This document shows positions 1 to 13,013 of a stretch of 64,000 bases of DNA, piece after piece. Every line of letters starts with the position of its first letter. The first letter of the stretch is position 1. Below the pieces are notes generated by a model. The model saw only the letters and a program-made list of their open reading frames with translations. It made no database searches and was not told the origin of the DNA. This DNA is from Sipunculus nudus (Eukaryota; Annelida; Sipuncula; Golfingiida; Sipunculidae). The stretch is taken from contig CM049320.1 in NCBI GenBank assembly GCA_026874595.1, positions 37,820,714 to 37,884,713 on the forward strand. The letters run 5' to 3'. Made by a program: the position numbers and the translations under genes.

Positions 1-1194
1 ATAGTCCATTGTTTTTCATCAAAATAAATTAGGACAGTGTTCAGATTAAACAATATATCCTTTACATACAGCGAGCTAAACATGTATCATCAACCTTTTG
101 CTAAATTAAACAATAACTTTTCTATCATACCTATCAAAAGAATTCATGTTGGTCGAATGCCTTGTTCAGATTCTCAATGAATTGGGACTTCTAAATAATC
201 TTATTAGATTTAGATTTCTTAAAATTTAGGAATAGACATTATTACGGCAGGACATTTGTCTTTTACTTTGTTCGAGTTATCCTCTGATGTGAAGTAAAAC
301 GCCAAAATTTAAACTGAATCCGTTTAAAATGAAAATAACAATTGAATAGGCTTACTGCGTAATTCATCAACCTCTTTCCTTTTGTTTCAGTTTACCATGC
401 TGAATGTACATGTTTATTCTATCAACTGAAATGAAATGGTTCCGTTTTTGGCGTGATATACATTGAAACTTCCCACATACATACGGGAATAGATAAGGAC
501 CACAATCACAAAGAATAGGTTGTATTACGGGTTATTTGTCGATTTCATTCATTTATTTCATTTTTAAAAAAGTTTTTGGTATATACTATTTATCGGAATA
601 GTGAAGGTGTCGGCAAACTGAAAATGCTGATCCAATTATTAATTATCTGCAGTGCACTTCCTGAACGATGTACGTACACTTTCACTCATTTATAATATTA
701 ATGTACAATTTACATGAATCTCTGTAGGACTTATTAAATTGATACATAAAAAAGTATTCTCATAGTAACCTTTTTAAATAAAATTAGTATTAATATCTAC
801 TCACCGTTCAAATAATTCAAGTCTTAAATAGTTGTATTATATAAATGTTAGTTAATATGACTCTTCTAAAGATGCAATTTATTCTCTTTATTTCGAAGTA
901 TCTATGAAGTTTCTTAGTTAATTAATATCTAGACTTTCATTAACGCCCATATTACCAAATCTTCCTGATCTCATTCTAGCCAATGAAAGCGAAACCAGCA
1001 ATCTGCCTATTAATTCCAATGGCGCGGAACTCAAAAGCATACACTGAAGACAGTGGCCGAAAAAAACACTGAAGACAAATGGAGAAGAGAAATCAACCAG
1101 ACCTGTGAAAGAACGAGAAAATGTAGTGCCGCGTGCGTCCTTCTGTCGACAAAACCTGGGTTAAAAAGTGATTGGTGCATATCACTCATCTGTG

Positions 1195-1242
<48 letters not shown>

Positions 1243-1892
1243 ATGTAACATTTTGTTAAAATATATAAAGGGGATATTGATTTTAATATTTATATCAAAG
1301 AATTGTTAACAAAATTGTCAGCTGTACTTAAAAAATATCTGCTATTCTTTGTAAACTGTCCCTTAAAGACAGTGTTACCTTCACTCATTATAAAATATAA
1401 AAGCCAGGTTTCCAAATTATGCATCAAACAATTTAGGTATGATATTGATAGATACTCCTAATTATTCCTAGATATCCCATGGATACCGTGCCGCCTAGCA
1501 GCGGGTAATTTAATGGATCTTAACTCCGACTCAAGTGTCTATGTTCAATTATTATTATAACTAATATTAAGACCATCACAAATGAATCAAACTTTGCAAT
1601 CTTTACACACCCGGCATACAATCCGAATATATTTGTTGTGGACTTGTATTGTTTTTTCTCAGGTGCATTATAAATAGCTTGATGACTCTTCTGATCATTT
1701 AACATAAATTGACTTTTTTTATATTTTAAAGCTGTATACATGGTTTAACGACTACTTGGATGAATCATTTATCCATTTCCACTTTCAGTTTCTATTCATC
1801 TGAGAAAACTGAACATAATTAATCATATAGGTCAATAATTCAGATACCCTAGATACATTTTATATGATAACATGGACTCCATCTGTTTTAAA
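1..1892. other. AT-rich DNA, no gene seen
   Basis: I see no convincing exon on either strand. The only structure is the (TA)n tract at 1198-1239, listed separately. The short open frames here have no recognisable domain and low-complexity ends. Confidence 0.5.
1198..1239. repeat. (TA)n microsatellite
   Basis: About 21 uninterrupted AT dinucleotides are read directly from the sequence. Confidence 0.97.
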
Positions 1893-3506
1893 CTAAATCA
1901 AATTAGCAACTTCATCCGCATGTAGGTTTCCTTAAGGTTGCCAATGGCAAAAGGGTAGGCGAAAGATGTATTGGGAACATGCAACCATTTGCAAAAAGGG
2001 CCATTTTCGTTGTGGAAACATTACTTTACCTTTTCTAGTAAATATTCCCTTTGACTGAAGTTAATGCATTTATTGTTAGGTGCCTAAGCTACTTGTTTTA
2101 TGTATCATGTTTATATATTTGTCCCACGTGTCTTTTAAGACTACACTGGCTCTTCCAATAATAATAATAAAATAAAGATGTCTACATGTCTACATACACA
2201 CACACATATATATATATATAATATATAATATATATATATATCACCAATTAATGCTTTAAATATGGAAATATATGCTCTCTGATCAACTCAAATTATACAG
2301 TAATTATCCTATCTTTTTTACATCTGGAAAATAAGTTCGGCGATATAATGGTAAGGGTACCTCATTTTCTAGGTGGTCTTGGCGAGGCTTTTTATTTCTT
2401 CTGGGTCGGCGACAGGTACCACCAACTCTCCTAAATTAAATTAGCAACTTCATCCGCATGTAGGTTTTCTTAAGGTTGCCAATGGCAAAAGGGTAGGCGA
2501 AAGATGTATTGGGAACATGCAACCATTTGCAAAAAGGGCCATTTTCGTTGTGGAAACATTACTTTACCTTTACTAGTAAATATTCCCTTTGACTGAAGTT
2601 AATGCATTTATTGTTAGGTGCCTAAGCTACTTGTATTATGTATCATGTTTATATATTTGTCCCACGTGTCTTTTAAGACTACACTGGCTCTTCCAATAAT
2701 AATAATTAAATAAAGATGTCTACATGTCTACATACACACACACATATATATATATAATATATATAATATATATATATATCACCAATTAATGCTTTAAATA
2801 TGGAAATATATGCTCTTTGATCAACTCAAATTATACAGTAATTATCCTATCTTTTTTACATCTGGAAAATAAGTTCGGCGATAAAATGGTAAGGGTACCT
2901 CATTTTCTAGGTGGTCTTGGCGAGGCTTTTTATTTCTTCTGGGTCGGCGACAGGTACCACCAACTCTCCTAAATTAAATTAGCAACTTCATCCGCATGTA
3001 GGTTTCCTTAAGGTTGCCAATGGCAAAAGGGTAGGCGAAAGATGTATTGGGAACATGCAACCATTTTACAAAAAGGGCCATTTTCGTTGTGGAAACATTA
3101 CTTTACCTTTTCTAGTAAATATTCCCTTTGACTGAAGTTAATGCATTTATTGTTAGGTGCCTAAGCTACTTGTATTATGTATCATGTTTATATATTTGTC
3201 CCACGTGTCTTTTAAGACTACACTGGCTCTTCCAATAATAATAATAATAAAATAAAGATGTCTACATGTCTACATACACACACACATATATATATAATAT
3301 ATAATATATATATATATCACCAATTAATGCTTTAAATATGGAAATATATGCTCTCTGATCAACTCAAATTATACAGTAATTATCCTATCTTTTTTACATC
3401 TGGAAAATAAGTTCGGCGATAAAATGGTAAGGGTACCTCATTTTCTAGATGGTCTTGGCGAGGCTTTTTATTTCTTCTGGGTCGGCGACAGGTACCACCT
3501 ACTCTC
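1893..3506 (+). repeat. 538-bp direct repeat, three tandem units
   Basis: The landmark TAGCAACTTCATCCGCATG occurs at 1904, 2442 and 2980, giving two exact 538-bp steps. Units differ by only a few substitutions and by the length of an internal CA/TA tract. Each unit ends with a lectin 3' splice site and about 60 bp of lectin exon (2373-2431, 2911-2968, and the longer 3449 copy). In units 1 and 2 the exon breaks off at CCAACTCTCC and runs straight into the next unit. The third copy continues into the rest of the exon. This shows that the unit arose by tandem duplication with one breakpoint inside the exon. Confidence 0.93.
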
Positions 3507-3694
3507 CTGGATTTGGAAGAGTACTGTAGAGAAGTTGAGGAAAAGTTTACCAACAGGAGAGAAACGCAGCCTGGTCCTCTTCTCTCTTTTCGGTTTCCCG
3601 CCTTGCGCTCACGGGCAGAGGTTAATTTAGATGGACTAATGCATATTTTCCAAGGACTTAGCAAGGTTTCATTTGCGAGAAATCCAAAACGTTA
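3449..3694 (+). pseudogene. Decayed C-type lectin domain, 3' exon
   Basis: A polypyrimidine-AG acceptor (CATTTTCTAG) precedes a frame reading DGLGEAFYFFWVGDRY, which matches the second-half CTLD exon found intact at 21096-21343 (DGFGEALYFFWIGG). Downstream the homology continues only by changing frame. The terminal block FRWTN...QGFICEK can still be read at about 3628-3680, but with stop codons inside it. The family's second half supplies the WIG core, the W-rich strand and the last disulfide Cys in FICE. Here several frameshifts and stops separate these parts, so a functional product is unlikely. It could still be transcribed. No upstream CTLD exon was found on this strand. Confidence 0.7.
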
Positions 3695-4904
3695 AGGTTG
3701 ATAGTACTACCGTATCTCACGTGGGATTTAACAAACATTTTCCTTTGAAATATAGATGTTTTATGATTTCAAGAGAGAAATACGCTTGATATTATACCTA
3801 AATGTAACTACTTGCAGTTTGCACTTTTGTTTTTTAGGTTATTTTCAAATATAGGGATATTTAGTATGGGCTCCTTACATCTATGAATTAATGTTTTTGA
3901 AAAAAAAGACATTTGTTCTAGTGTTTGCAAAGTTATGCATTCATTGGTTCATATTCACTTCAGGAATATTATATGATATATGTTTATGAATATATGGGAA
4001 TTCAATCAGATGCAACATCAGGTTCAGAAAGGCCTGACAGTATAACTAAACCCCACATTCTTAACGTATCATCAAAACACCAAACAAAAATAACTCAGCA
4101 ATTTTTCTCATGCAGAATTATAATCTAGGCCGGGTCAGAAAATATCATGGGCTTAACATTTAGTAGTTTTGTTACAATGCTCAGATCATGGGGTATTTGA
4201 TTAATTCATTCGTGGAAAGAAAAGAAAAATGTAAGCAATACGCGTGTCCAGAGATCCATGCTCTCCAGTAGAGGAGTTTAGGTTGACCAAATGGCTTTTC
4301 ACCAGATTGGGTAGAAAAAGGAATATTGCAGAAAGCGGCTAAATGGTACGCATAGGGGAAATCTATTTACTTTATACTCTTGTTTAACATGAACAGCAAT
4401 AGTTATATTTGCCCCTTATTTTCTCTTGGTGCACGTGCGTCTGTGAATCAATGCTACGTCATAAAATATGCAACTATTTCCCGGATAAGTTACACACAGG
4501 CATTATGCGGTGAACCTGCCAGCGGACATCAAGCCACCTGTCCCAATATTGTTTAAAGTGAAATATACATGTTTTAAATGTACTTGTGCAGCATTCGATC
4601 TCCCGGAGCCTGACTTAAATGTACAAGTGTCTCTGGCATGACGTCACAAGTCCAACAGTGCTTTGAAACACAGCGAATAGCACACTGTGATGCGGTAACC
4701 GTGGTTACGAACAATGGGACAAATGTACCGTTCTTGTAGAAGTCAGTGTAGAAACAAGATATGGTTATTTACAGGATAATTCATGTAGCACATCTATCAT
4801 ATGCACTAATAGCAACCAAAAATAGTAATGAACAATTTATATAACTTTATTGAAAACTCATAAATGACCACCAACAACCGTCCAGATTGATGATCTCTGA
4901 CCGT
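3695..4904. other. Unassigned DNA between lectin pseudoexon and foldback element
   Basis: I see no exon, RNA gene or repeat that I can support. The short frame at about 3925-4128 has no recognisable motif. Confidence 0.4.
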
Positions 4905-5995
4905 TAGGCCATGGGCTAGTGGGGGTCATAGTGCACCCCCCTTGTGATTTACTTAAATGAGTATTTTCATGTAGCCCTAGGTCTAACAAGTCAGTAAATT
5001 GATGTTGCCAGCAAAAAAATTAGGATGGAAGATAACCCCTATTGACTTTTTAACCACGCCTACTTTTACAGCTTTAGCCAGTTAATTAGGGGTATGGAAA
5101 ATTCAAACAGCCCTAACTTTGCAACTCTTCACCAAAATATTTCAAATGACCACTTAAAATGTTTGCCTTGTCAAGATCTACAAGTTCATGCAAATGATAT
5201 GTAATTTTTTTGGGGTAAAAAGGTCACCAAAGGTCAAAAGGTCACAAACTTTGAGCTTTACATATACTTTCTCGTATTATCAGGGTTAATTTATCGCCAA
5301 GACCATATAAGGTTTTTTTATTGAAAATTAATTAAAATGAAGGTTTACATGTGCTTTTTAAATACCTGGAGTCAAAATGTTTGAAAAGAAGAAGTGATTA
5401 CCCCGCGGTATGTGAGATATTTCTGCACTTTTACATACTTTTTGTACGTATTGCTGAATGTGCCGAATATGAGTAAGGCGAAATCTAACAAGTGGATCTA
5501 TGAAATATTTCATTGAATCTATGCAAAAAAAACACAAAAGATTATATTTGAGATCACCTTTAAAATGAAACATCAATCAAATTATGTAAAAAAAATTCAA
5601 TTGAAGAGTTTATAGTAAACAAAGGTTGGCCCTACCAACACCATAGCTGTTTGTTACACAGATTCGTTATGAAGCGTGCCACGAAATTTTAATATTGAAA
5701 CAAATGTATGTTACTTTCTTTCTTTCAATTAACACATTTCCAGTTAACATTCATCCTAATTTTTACCGGTTTGTATCTTATTTTATGACAGTTACATATG
5801 TTCTTAGATCTCACTGGTTCATTGATCTCTGTTAACAGCTAATCCCTAATTTTAATTTGACTAGTAACAGCCAATGTTTTATTTGTTACATAGATACATG
5901 TACGCTTATATCACATATGTCAATTTCTATTACTATTAGATAATATATTAGTTATTATAACTCATATAATAATTAATAATTAATTCTCTAAATAA
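4905..5995 (+). repeat. Outer left arm of foldback element
   Basis: This is the best-conserved part of the left arm. It pairs in inverted orientation with 8290-9398, with small indels such as a longer A-run in the right arm near 9277-9290. It contains AGGTCA half-sites at 5220-5260, mirrored as TGACCT in the right arm near 9055-9075. Confidence 0.8.
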
Positions 5996-6179
5996 CTAGA
6001 GGACCTGCTTTTTGTGACACATAAACAATTATATGTCTCCCCTCACTACGGGCCTCACTTTCCCAAATTTGAGGGAAAAAATGGACCCCTTCAAAAGTTT
6101 GGTGTTAATTTAAATCCTGCATTTCTAAATATTTGACCTTGTATGATGATGATCAAGGTGAGTAAGTTATTATCTGATA

Positions 6180-6835
6180 TGAGATTTCATTCTGGTTGAT
6201 TTAACCATGGAGATCAAGGTCAAGGTCACCAGTTATCGAGCTCCTCTAGAAACTGTATTAAAACAATAATGTTTAAAATTTGAGGGAATATATGTGATAG
6301 TTCAAAATGTCTCGGATTCACAATTTTTTTTATTTCATCCAATATAATCTTGATGATGACGGTCAAGGTCACCAGATTTTTAACTGGTCCGAGATACTAA
6401 TAGAGACATTTCACAAGTTGAATTTCATGAAAATATATCAAGTGATGCAAAAGTTATAGCGTTCAAAAATAATTTCTATTTTTGCTGATTTGACCTTGAA
6501 TATACAGATCAAGGTCACCAGTTATCGAGCTCCTCAAGGGACTTAATTAAAACATGTGTTTCAAATTTGAGGAAAAAATATGCGCTACTTCTAAAGTTAT
6601 CGGGTTCACAAATAATTCTGTTTCAGCCTATTTGACCATGATGTTGAAGGTCAAGGTCACCAGTTTTCGAACTTGTCCGAGATTTTGGTAGAGACATTTC
6701 ACAAGTCGAATTCCATGGAAATATATTATGTGGTTCAAAAGTTATAATGTTCACAAATACTTTCTATTCTGACCGATTTGACCTTGAAGATCCAGGTCAA
6801 TGTCACCAGGTTTCGAGCTCCTTAGGGAACTTGAT
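6180..6835 (+). repeat. Tandem ~289-bp dimeric repeat, about 2.3 units
   Basis: The motif CAAGGTCACC (last copy CAATGTCACC) starts at 6221, 6364, 6510, 6652 and 6798, with steps of 143, 146, 142 and 146 bp. Full units are marked by AGTTATCGAGCTCCT at 6231 and 6520 and a diverged copy near 6809. The block lies only in the left arm of the foldback element. It is therefore either an insertion there or a loss from the right arm. Confidence 0.85.
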
Positions 6836-8289
6836 TTAAACAATACACAAGTTATGGCTGTCTGTAAGTCTATTCACTCGCCTGTCTTGTCTGATTGTCT
6901 GTCTACCTGACCATCATCTTCTGGACAGAAAAATCCCTGACAGGCTGGCTCACTATCTAACCGATACACCTGTTTCTCATTTTGACTTTCTGATTAAATG
7001 ACTCTCTCTTGCAGCACATCTAACTATCTGTTTGAGTAAATGTCTCTCTGTCCGACTTACTGTCTCACTGACATAAAAGCGGACCAAACTGTCTCGCTAG
7101 TGAAGCTTGCTTTTCTAGTGAAGCGAAACACATTTGTCTTTGTAACAGTATTCGAGCAACTGAAAAGTCCATTGAAAATTACAGAAACACTGCCAGTGGG
7201 GTTGCCAGTCAGTCAGACTACCAAAGGTAGTCAGCTGATAGTCAAAACGGACAGTCAGATAGACCTTCACAAAGCTTGTCAGGCATTCACTGATATCTGA
7301 TTTGATTTTGACTAGCTCTGGTGGCAAACCATTCCCACCACCTGGCTATGACCCTAGCTGTTCATCTGTCATGGTCTTTCTGACTGACCGGCACTCTAAC
7401 GGCCAGCCTGTTTGACATATTTATTATTTATCTGGTGTGTTGTCTCCTAGACGATTAGTTAGCTAGTTCTCTGGAAGGATATATACCTGATAGTCAGATT
7501 GATGACTAAAGCTCTGGCTCTAGCATTTGTGTATTGTTGTACAAAGGGGACGCCGTCTTGTGGATTACCAGTCTGGTAGTCAGAAAATAACTGACCACCT
7601 GTCTACCAGAAACATCGGTAGAAAGACAGTCAGGCTCCTGGACTACCAGAGTGTTAGCTAATTAATCAAACAGACTGAACGCCGCTAGAGCTATTATCAT
7701 CAATCTGACTATCAGGCAAATATCCTCCCAGAGATATAGCTGGTTTGGCGTCGTATTTGACTATCTACTGACTATCTTTGATAAATTGACTGACTGCCAA
7801 TCCAAATGGCAGTGTTTCTGTATTTTTATGGAATATGCAGTTGTTCGAATACTATAAAGACAAACTGCCTGTCAGTCAGACATTTAGTCAGAGAGATAGA
7901 CATTAACTCAAACAAAAAGTAAGATGTACTGCAATAGAGAGAGAGTCATTTGATCAGGGTCAAAATGAGAAACAGGTGTACCAGTTAGATAGTGAGCCAG
8001 CCTGTCATAGAGTTTTTGTCGGTCAAGATGATAGTCAGGTAGATATGACAAGCGAACGAACAGACTTACAGACAGTCATAAGTAAAAAAAATGACTGACA
8101 GAGGTCCATATGTAAAATAAACTACACTAAAAAAAGTCCTCCAAAATGCACGGAGGCAGGCCATTAATGCATTAGTATAAACGATCGCTTCATTAATATA
8201 ATTATAAATATTTTTAATCAGTTATCACACTTATTAAACTATGACAAACTCAGTAATATATCCAGGTGAGATATAATATTAATGATATG

Positions 8290-9398
8290 TAATTAATTAG
8301 AGAATTAATTATTAATTATAATATGAATTATAATAACTTATACTTAATAACTATATTGTATACTAGTGATACAAACGGATATATGTGATATAAGCGTATT
8401 TATCCAAAAAAAATAATATTTTGGCTGTTACTAGACAAATTAAAATATGAGGTTTGCTGTTAACAGAGATCAATGAACCAGTGACATATATCTAAGAACA
8501 TATAGCTGTCATGATATATAATACAAACCGGTAAGAATTAGGATAAATGTTTACGGGAAATGCCTAAATCGAGAGATAGAAAGAAATATACATTTGTTTC
8601 AATATTAAAATTTCATGGCACGCTTTATAACGACCATGTGTAACAAACAGCTATGGTGTAGGTAAGGTCAACCTTTGTTTACTTTTGACTTCAACAAACG
8701 CTTCGATGAAAATATTTGCATAATTTATGTTAAATTTTATAGAAACACACATATAAAATCTTTTGTGATCATTTGCAAAGATTCGATGAAAGATTCCAAA
8801 GAACCACTTGTTAGATTTGCCTTACTTCTATTCGACACATTCAGCAATACGTACAAAAGGTATGTAAAAGTGCTGAAATATCTCACATACCGCGAGGTAA
8901 TCACTACTTCTTTTCAAACTTTTTAACTCCAAGTATTAAAAGGCACATGTTAACCTTCAGTTAATTTATTATTAATAAAATAAAAACTTTATATGGTCTT
9001 GGCGATAAATTAACCCTGATAATACGAGAAATTATATGTAAAGGTGAAATTTTGTGACCTTTTGACCTCTAGTGACCTTTTCACAAAATAAATTTGCATA
9101 TCATTTGCATGAACTGGTAGATCTTGACAAACATTTTAAGTGGTCATTTGAAATATATTGGTGAAGAGTTGCAAAGTTAGGGTTGTTTGGATTTTCCATA
9201 CCCCTAATTACCTGCCTCCAGCTGTAAAAGTAGGCGTGGTTAAAAAGTCCATGGGAGGTATCTTCCATCCCAGTTTTTTTTTTTTTTTTTGCTGGCAATA
9301 TCAATTTTCTGACTTGTTAGACCTAGGGCTACATGAAAATACCCTTAAAGTAAATCACAAGGGGGGTGCACTATGACCCCCCACTAGCCCATGGCCTA
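8290..9398 (-). repeat. Outer right arm of foldback element
   Basis: This is the inverted partner of 4905-5995. Its terminal 36 bp match the left end with one extra G. Confidence 0.8.
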
Positions 9399-9879
9399 CG
9401 TGTGATTCTTTTATTATTGGAATCAGGTAATCCTGAATTACTTAAATGCCAACTAATTTTTCAGAATCTACAGTATATATTATCCTGTTTCGTACATAAA
9501 TCTAGCAAGCATCGGTAGACCAGACCAGAGGATTCTAATATACGACAGGTGAAAATCAAATTAAAATGGTGTTTAAAATTACTGTTATAAATTAATATTT
9601 CCCTTTCGAACGAACACTTGAAGTTGCTCTACTGGTGAAGCAAACTTTGAGACCATTCGTTATGTTCAGGACTGCTGTAATTACAGATTTATTAACATTG
9701 CCTTTGCGTGACCGATGGAAATAATTAGCATGTCAGACGTCGGCTGTCTTATAATTTATTTCTTGTTGAGCTTAATTCCAGATATGACATCTGCTTTTAC
9801 CAAATTGCTGTATTTGTATACTCTATGGGGAACGTACATTTCTGTGTCATTTTTGCACATGTAGGCAATATATGTTCCC

Positions 9880-9915
9880 ACAGGCTGGGTCGAACCCTCC
9901 CAGTGGAATTCTATT
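9880..9915 (-). repeat. Dispersed repeat fragment with GGTTCGA core
   Basis: On the minus strand this reads GGGAGGGTTCGACCCAGCC and aligns with 24183-24220 (+), with flanking similarity of about 30 bp each side. GGTTCGA resembles a polymerase III B box, so a SINE relic is possible. No A box was identified. Confidence 0.4.
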
Positions 9916-11504
9916 TAGGTTTATCCAACATTTGTAAATTATAAAATGAAAACAGAATTCATATGCTCTGTGCAAGTAATCTTTCCTGAGAGCATGTTGA
10001 AGAATTGATGTAATAAATAATATTTTCTGTAGGAAATGTTTGATCAGTATGATTCGTCTAATTTTGAAATTTGCGTGCATATCTGATTTTTTATTTATTT
10101 TTTTATTTTATATAATTGTTTTATTTCAGGATTACATCATTGGTTTATATCTGTAAACGGGACCTAAAAGCATATGTAGGCGGAACTAAACCATTTAAGA
10201 AACAAAGTGAACAATTTGTTACTTATTGTATATTATAATATGTTTGAAAAGTTTTTAGATGAAAATATAATTCCATAAATTCACGGAAAATACATTTTAT
10301 GCAGTCTGTCCTCCACCTCCATGCAGTTACCTTTGAAACATCAATGGAACACGATTTTCGTCGATTGCTAGCTTTAATGATAATATTATGTTAGAATGCC
10401 TGTCAACCAGAAAATCGAATGAAATATCAAACCTTTTTCATAAAGGAAGATAGACCTTTATAATATTTAAATCTTCCTCATGAATAAGGTATTTTCGCAT
10501 TGATAGATGTAATTCCTTTATGGAATTAATAATAAAAATTAAAAAAAACCAAGCTCACGTCTAGACAATCATTTGGGTCTACATCAGTGTTATAGTCTGA
10601 TTCCTAGTCAACCTGCTGTCGGACATCGGACAAGCGATATGGAGTTATTAATTTGTTTCATTCTTGTTTGTGAAATCGTATTTTACCCTCGTTTTACCTG
10701 TCGTTCTTAGGTTTTTTAATAAGGATTATTATGTTTGGTTTCGATTACTTCTTTAACAATTTTGTTTTATTTTTGCAATACATATTCGTAATTATGAAGA
10801 GGTATCATCATGGTCCAAATCTTCATGTTTATCCTGCGGAATAAAAAATAGAAATGTTACCATTTCCATACAAAGATGCGTATATTTTCTACAGATGAGT
10901 AGGTGGAATGGAGGCAAAGATTTTGGATCAGACGACACCTAAATTCGTCACCGTTGGGGTGATAGACCAATGATTTAGGCATGCAAGAGTTGTATCGTGG
11001 AAGTGTTTGTGTAATTTGTCGAAAGTGATCATTGTGACCAGGTTCTCACGAGGGGTATCTGTCTGCACAATTGCAGATCTGTAGCTATAGCGGCCTTAAA
11101 CTTTTCTTGTGAACGGACATCTGACATGCCTGAAGGACGGTAGAAAAATAAAATTGTCGCTGCTGCACCTTAGAATATTTGCGTTAAGGTTAGCACATAA
11201 AAACTGCTATATTATTTATTGTTTGATCATTATCAAGACGTTATACACTTCTGAGCCTGGTAAAATAGTTGAATTAACATCAGCATATGTGCACATGACT
11301 TCATGGCTATTAGTTATTAGATTCTGAAATCGGAGCTTTCAGATTTTGTGGGCGTAATGTCTGCCTTGTTTTAATAATATCATGGCAGGTAGCAGCACAT
11401 GTATCTCCTGCGTGTGCTTGTTTTCAGTGTGCATCTGGATCCAGGCACTCATACTGGATCCACCGTCACGAAGGAGAACTCCCCACCCCACCCCACCCCC
11501 AACG

Positions 11505-11507
<3 letters not shown>

Positions 11508-11557
<50 letters not shown>
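11508..11557. repeat. (TA)n microsatellite
   Basis: About 25 TA dinucleotides, preceded by a C-rich stretch (CCCCACCCC repeats). Confidence 0.97.
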
Positions 11558-11559
<2 letters not shown>

Positions 11560-13013
11560 TTAGTTCGTATTCCACTCCGGGACTTCACATATTCACTTAA
11601 ACGTCTAGGAAATACATGTATTTCCTGAAAATGAGTAGCAGGAATTTTGTGTATTTCCCGATATAACAAACAAAGACAACAACTACAACAATCCGAATCT
11701 AATGCATATTCATTCACATAAATCATTATACATCAGTGTAACCTTACTTTATCTATTTCATCACGAAATCTACCTAAATATAAAAAGAGAAGTTACATGA
11801 ATATTCTCAACATTATTGTCCTGTATCAACTGATGTCGAAACCTAGACTACTGTGACAACAATTTGATTCTATCGTATAAGCATTCACTCAAATAATTTG
11901 AATTAAGCCAGCTACTCATTTACCCTTTCTATATAACATGTGATTTCGGGCTTTCTTATCATATGTAATTATGAACTGTATAGGCAATTCCTTTTTTTTT
12001 TTGGAAATGTTCACATGACGCCTCTGTGATTAATGTAAGAGTTTGTTATGTACCTTTAAAGAAATACATATTTGGATAGTTCATGTATTTCAGCCTTTAT
12101 AATTATAATAAAAATAAACCAAAGGACTCCTTTTCTAAATTTATTGAATTTTTATAACATCTATATACTGTTTTGTCGATACCTTGATTCGCCGTGAATG
12201 AGTGAAAAAAAGTACCAAAAGTTTTTTTTTTATTTGTTTACTAACTCTACCTGAAGCGGAGGATTATTGTTTTCGGGTATGTGTTTTTTGTGTAAGTGCT
12301 ATATTTATATCTGAAGAACGGTTTCACCGATTTTTTTTAAAAATTACATAAAGGTCGGGAGAGCGCACATCTCAGGAACTGCGTCCCTTTATTTCATCTG
12401 CTTTAAATTGTAATGGTCTATACTAAATAACCCAGCAATCATCCTGAAATACATTTTAAGTCCCCGAACAAGAGAAAAGTCCCAAAGACAAATGTCTTCT
12501 ATGTAGTCACTACAAATTGTAATACCTGTAGATGAGTTATGAAACTTGAAGTAATGAAACTATTCATAACTGGCATTTTTATGCTTTCCTATTTCCTTTC
12601 TAACTATAATTTTCCTCACAGATATTTAGTGTACGGAATGTTTTTTCTTCCACATTGCATGCTAAATCGATGGGATCCCCCCCCCCATATATGTATAAAA
12701 CGAATCCATTATTCAATATAAAAATTAATGAAAATGCTAAAAAAAGGGCGACGGGAGATTAACTTAACATTGTTTTGGGTATAATCCTCTGTAGCGATTA
12801 GTTTTTGTGGCTAGTTTTTGGGGGTCTCAACACGTTCTCATTGGTCTGATTACAATTGTTTGCCCTGTACGGGCCCTGGTGCTTAGTCCCGGAGAAATTT
12901 GTTACACAATGCAGCGGTTTAAACGAAGGAGATCTGTAACGACTACAGTAAATAACCGCTGCGTGAGGAGTGACATTATTTTGTTGTATCTGAAGACAGA
13001 ACTGCACCTCAAC

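Larger units (their letters stand above)
4905..9398. mobile_element. 4.5-kb foldback (long inverted-repeat) element
   Basis: The ends are inverted copies starting TAGGCCATGGGCTAGTGGGG (4905 inward on +, 9398 inward on -). Homology continues inward for kilobases: 4905-5000 pairs with 9300-9398, 5640-5710 with 8590-8660, 5960-5995 with 8290-8325, 6950-7025 with 7925-8000, and 7486-7506 with 7696-7716, which puts the fold near 7600. By eye the outer arms agree at about 90%. The left arm is longer because it carries the tandem block at about 6180-6835. A 3-bp CGT flanks both ends and may be a target duplication, though this is weak. There is no transposase. Facing short frames at 5358-5576 (-) and 8675-8926 (+) share DSMK and PLVRF, but this may just reflect nucleotide homology of the arms. 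It is probably a non-autonomous foldback DNA element; a recent inverted duplication is the alternative. Confidence 0.85.
9399..13013. other. Unassigned AT-rich DNA
   Basis: I see no supported exon. The stretch holds the (TA)n tract at 11508-11557 and, near 9880-9915, a diverged inverted copy of the segment around 24180-24215 (shared core GGGAGGGTTCGAYCCAGCC). The open frames crossing the TA tract are artefacts of dinucleotide coding (IYIY). Confidence 0.4.

Noticed and set aside
7040-7327. Overlapping open frames on both strands inside the foldback element
   Set aside because: Low-complexity CTGTC/TGACT repeats keep frames open by chance; no motif and no conservation in the other arm.
11339-11726. 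Several open frames with long IYIYIY stretches
   Set aside because: They are translations of the TA microsatellite; the same applies to frames at 1053, 13348, 22310, 46945, 47156, 59262 and 63493.
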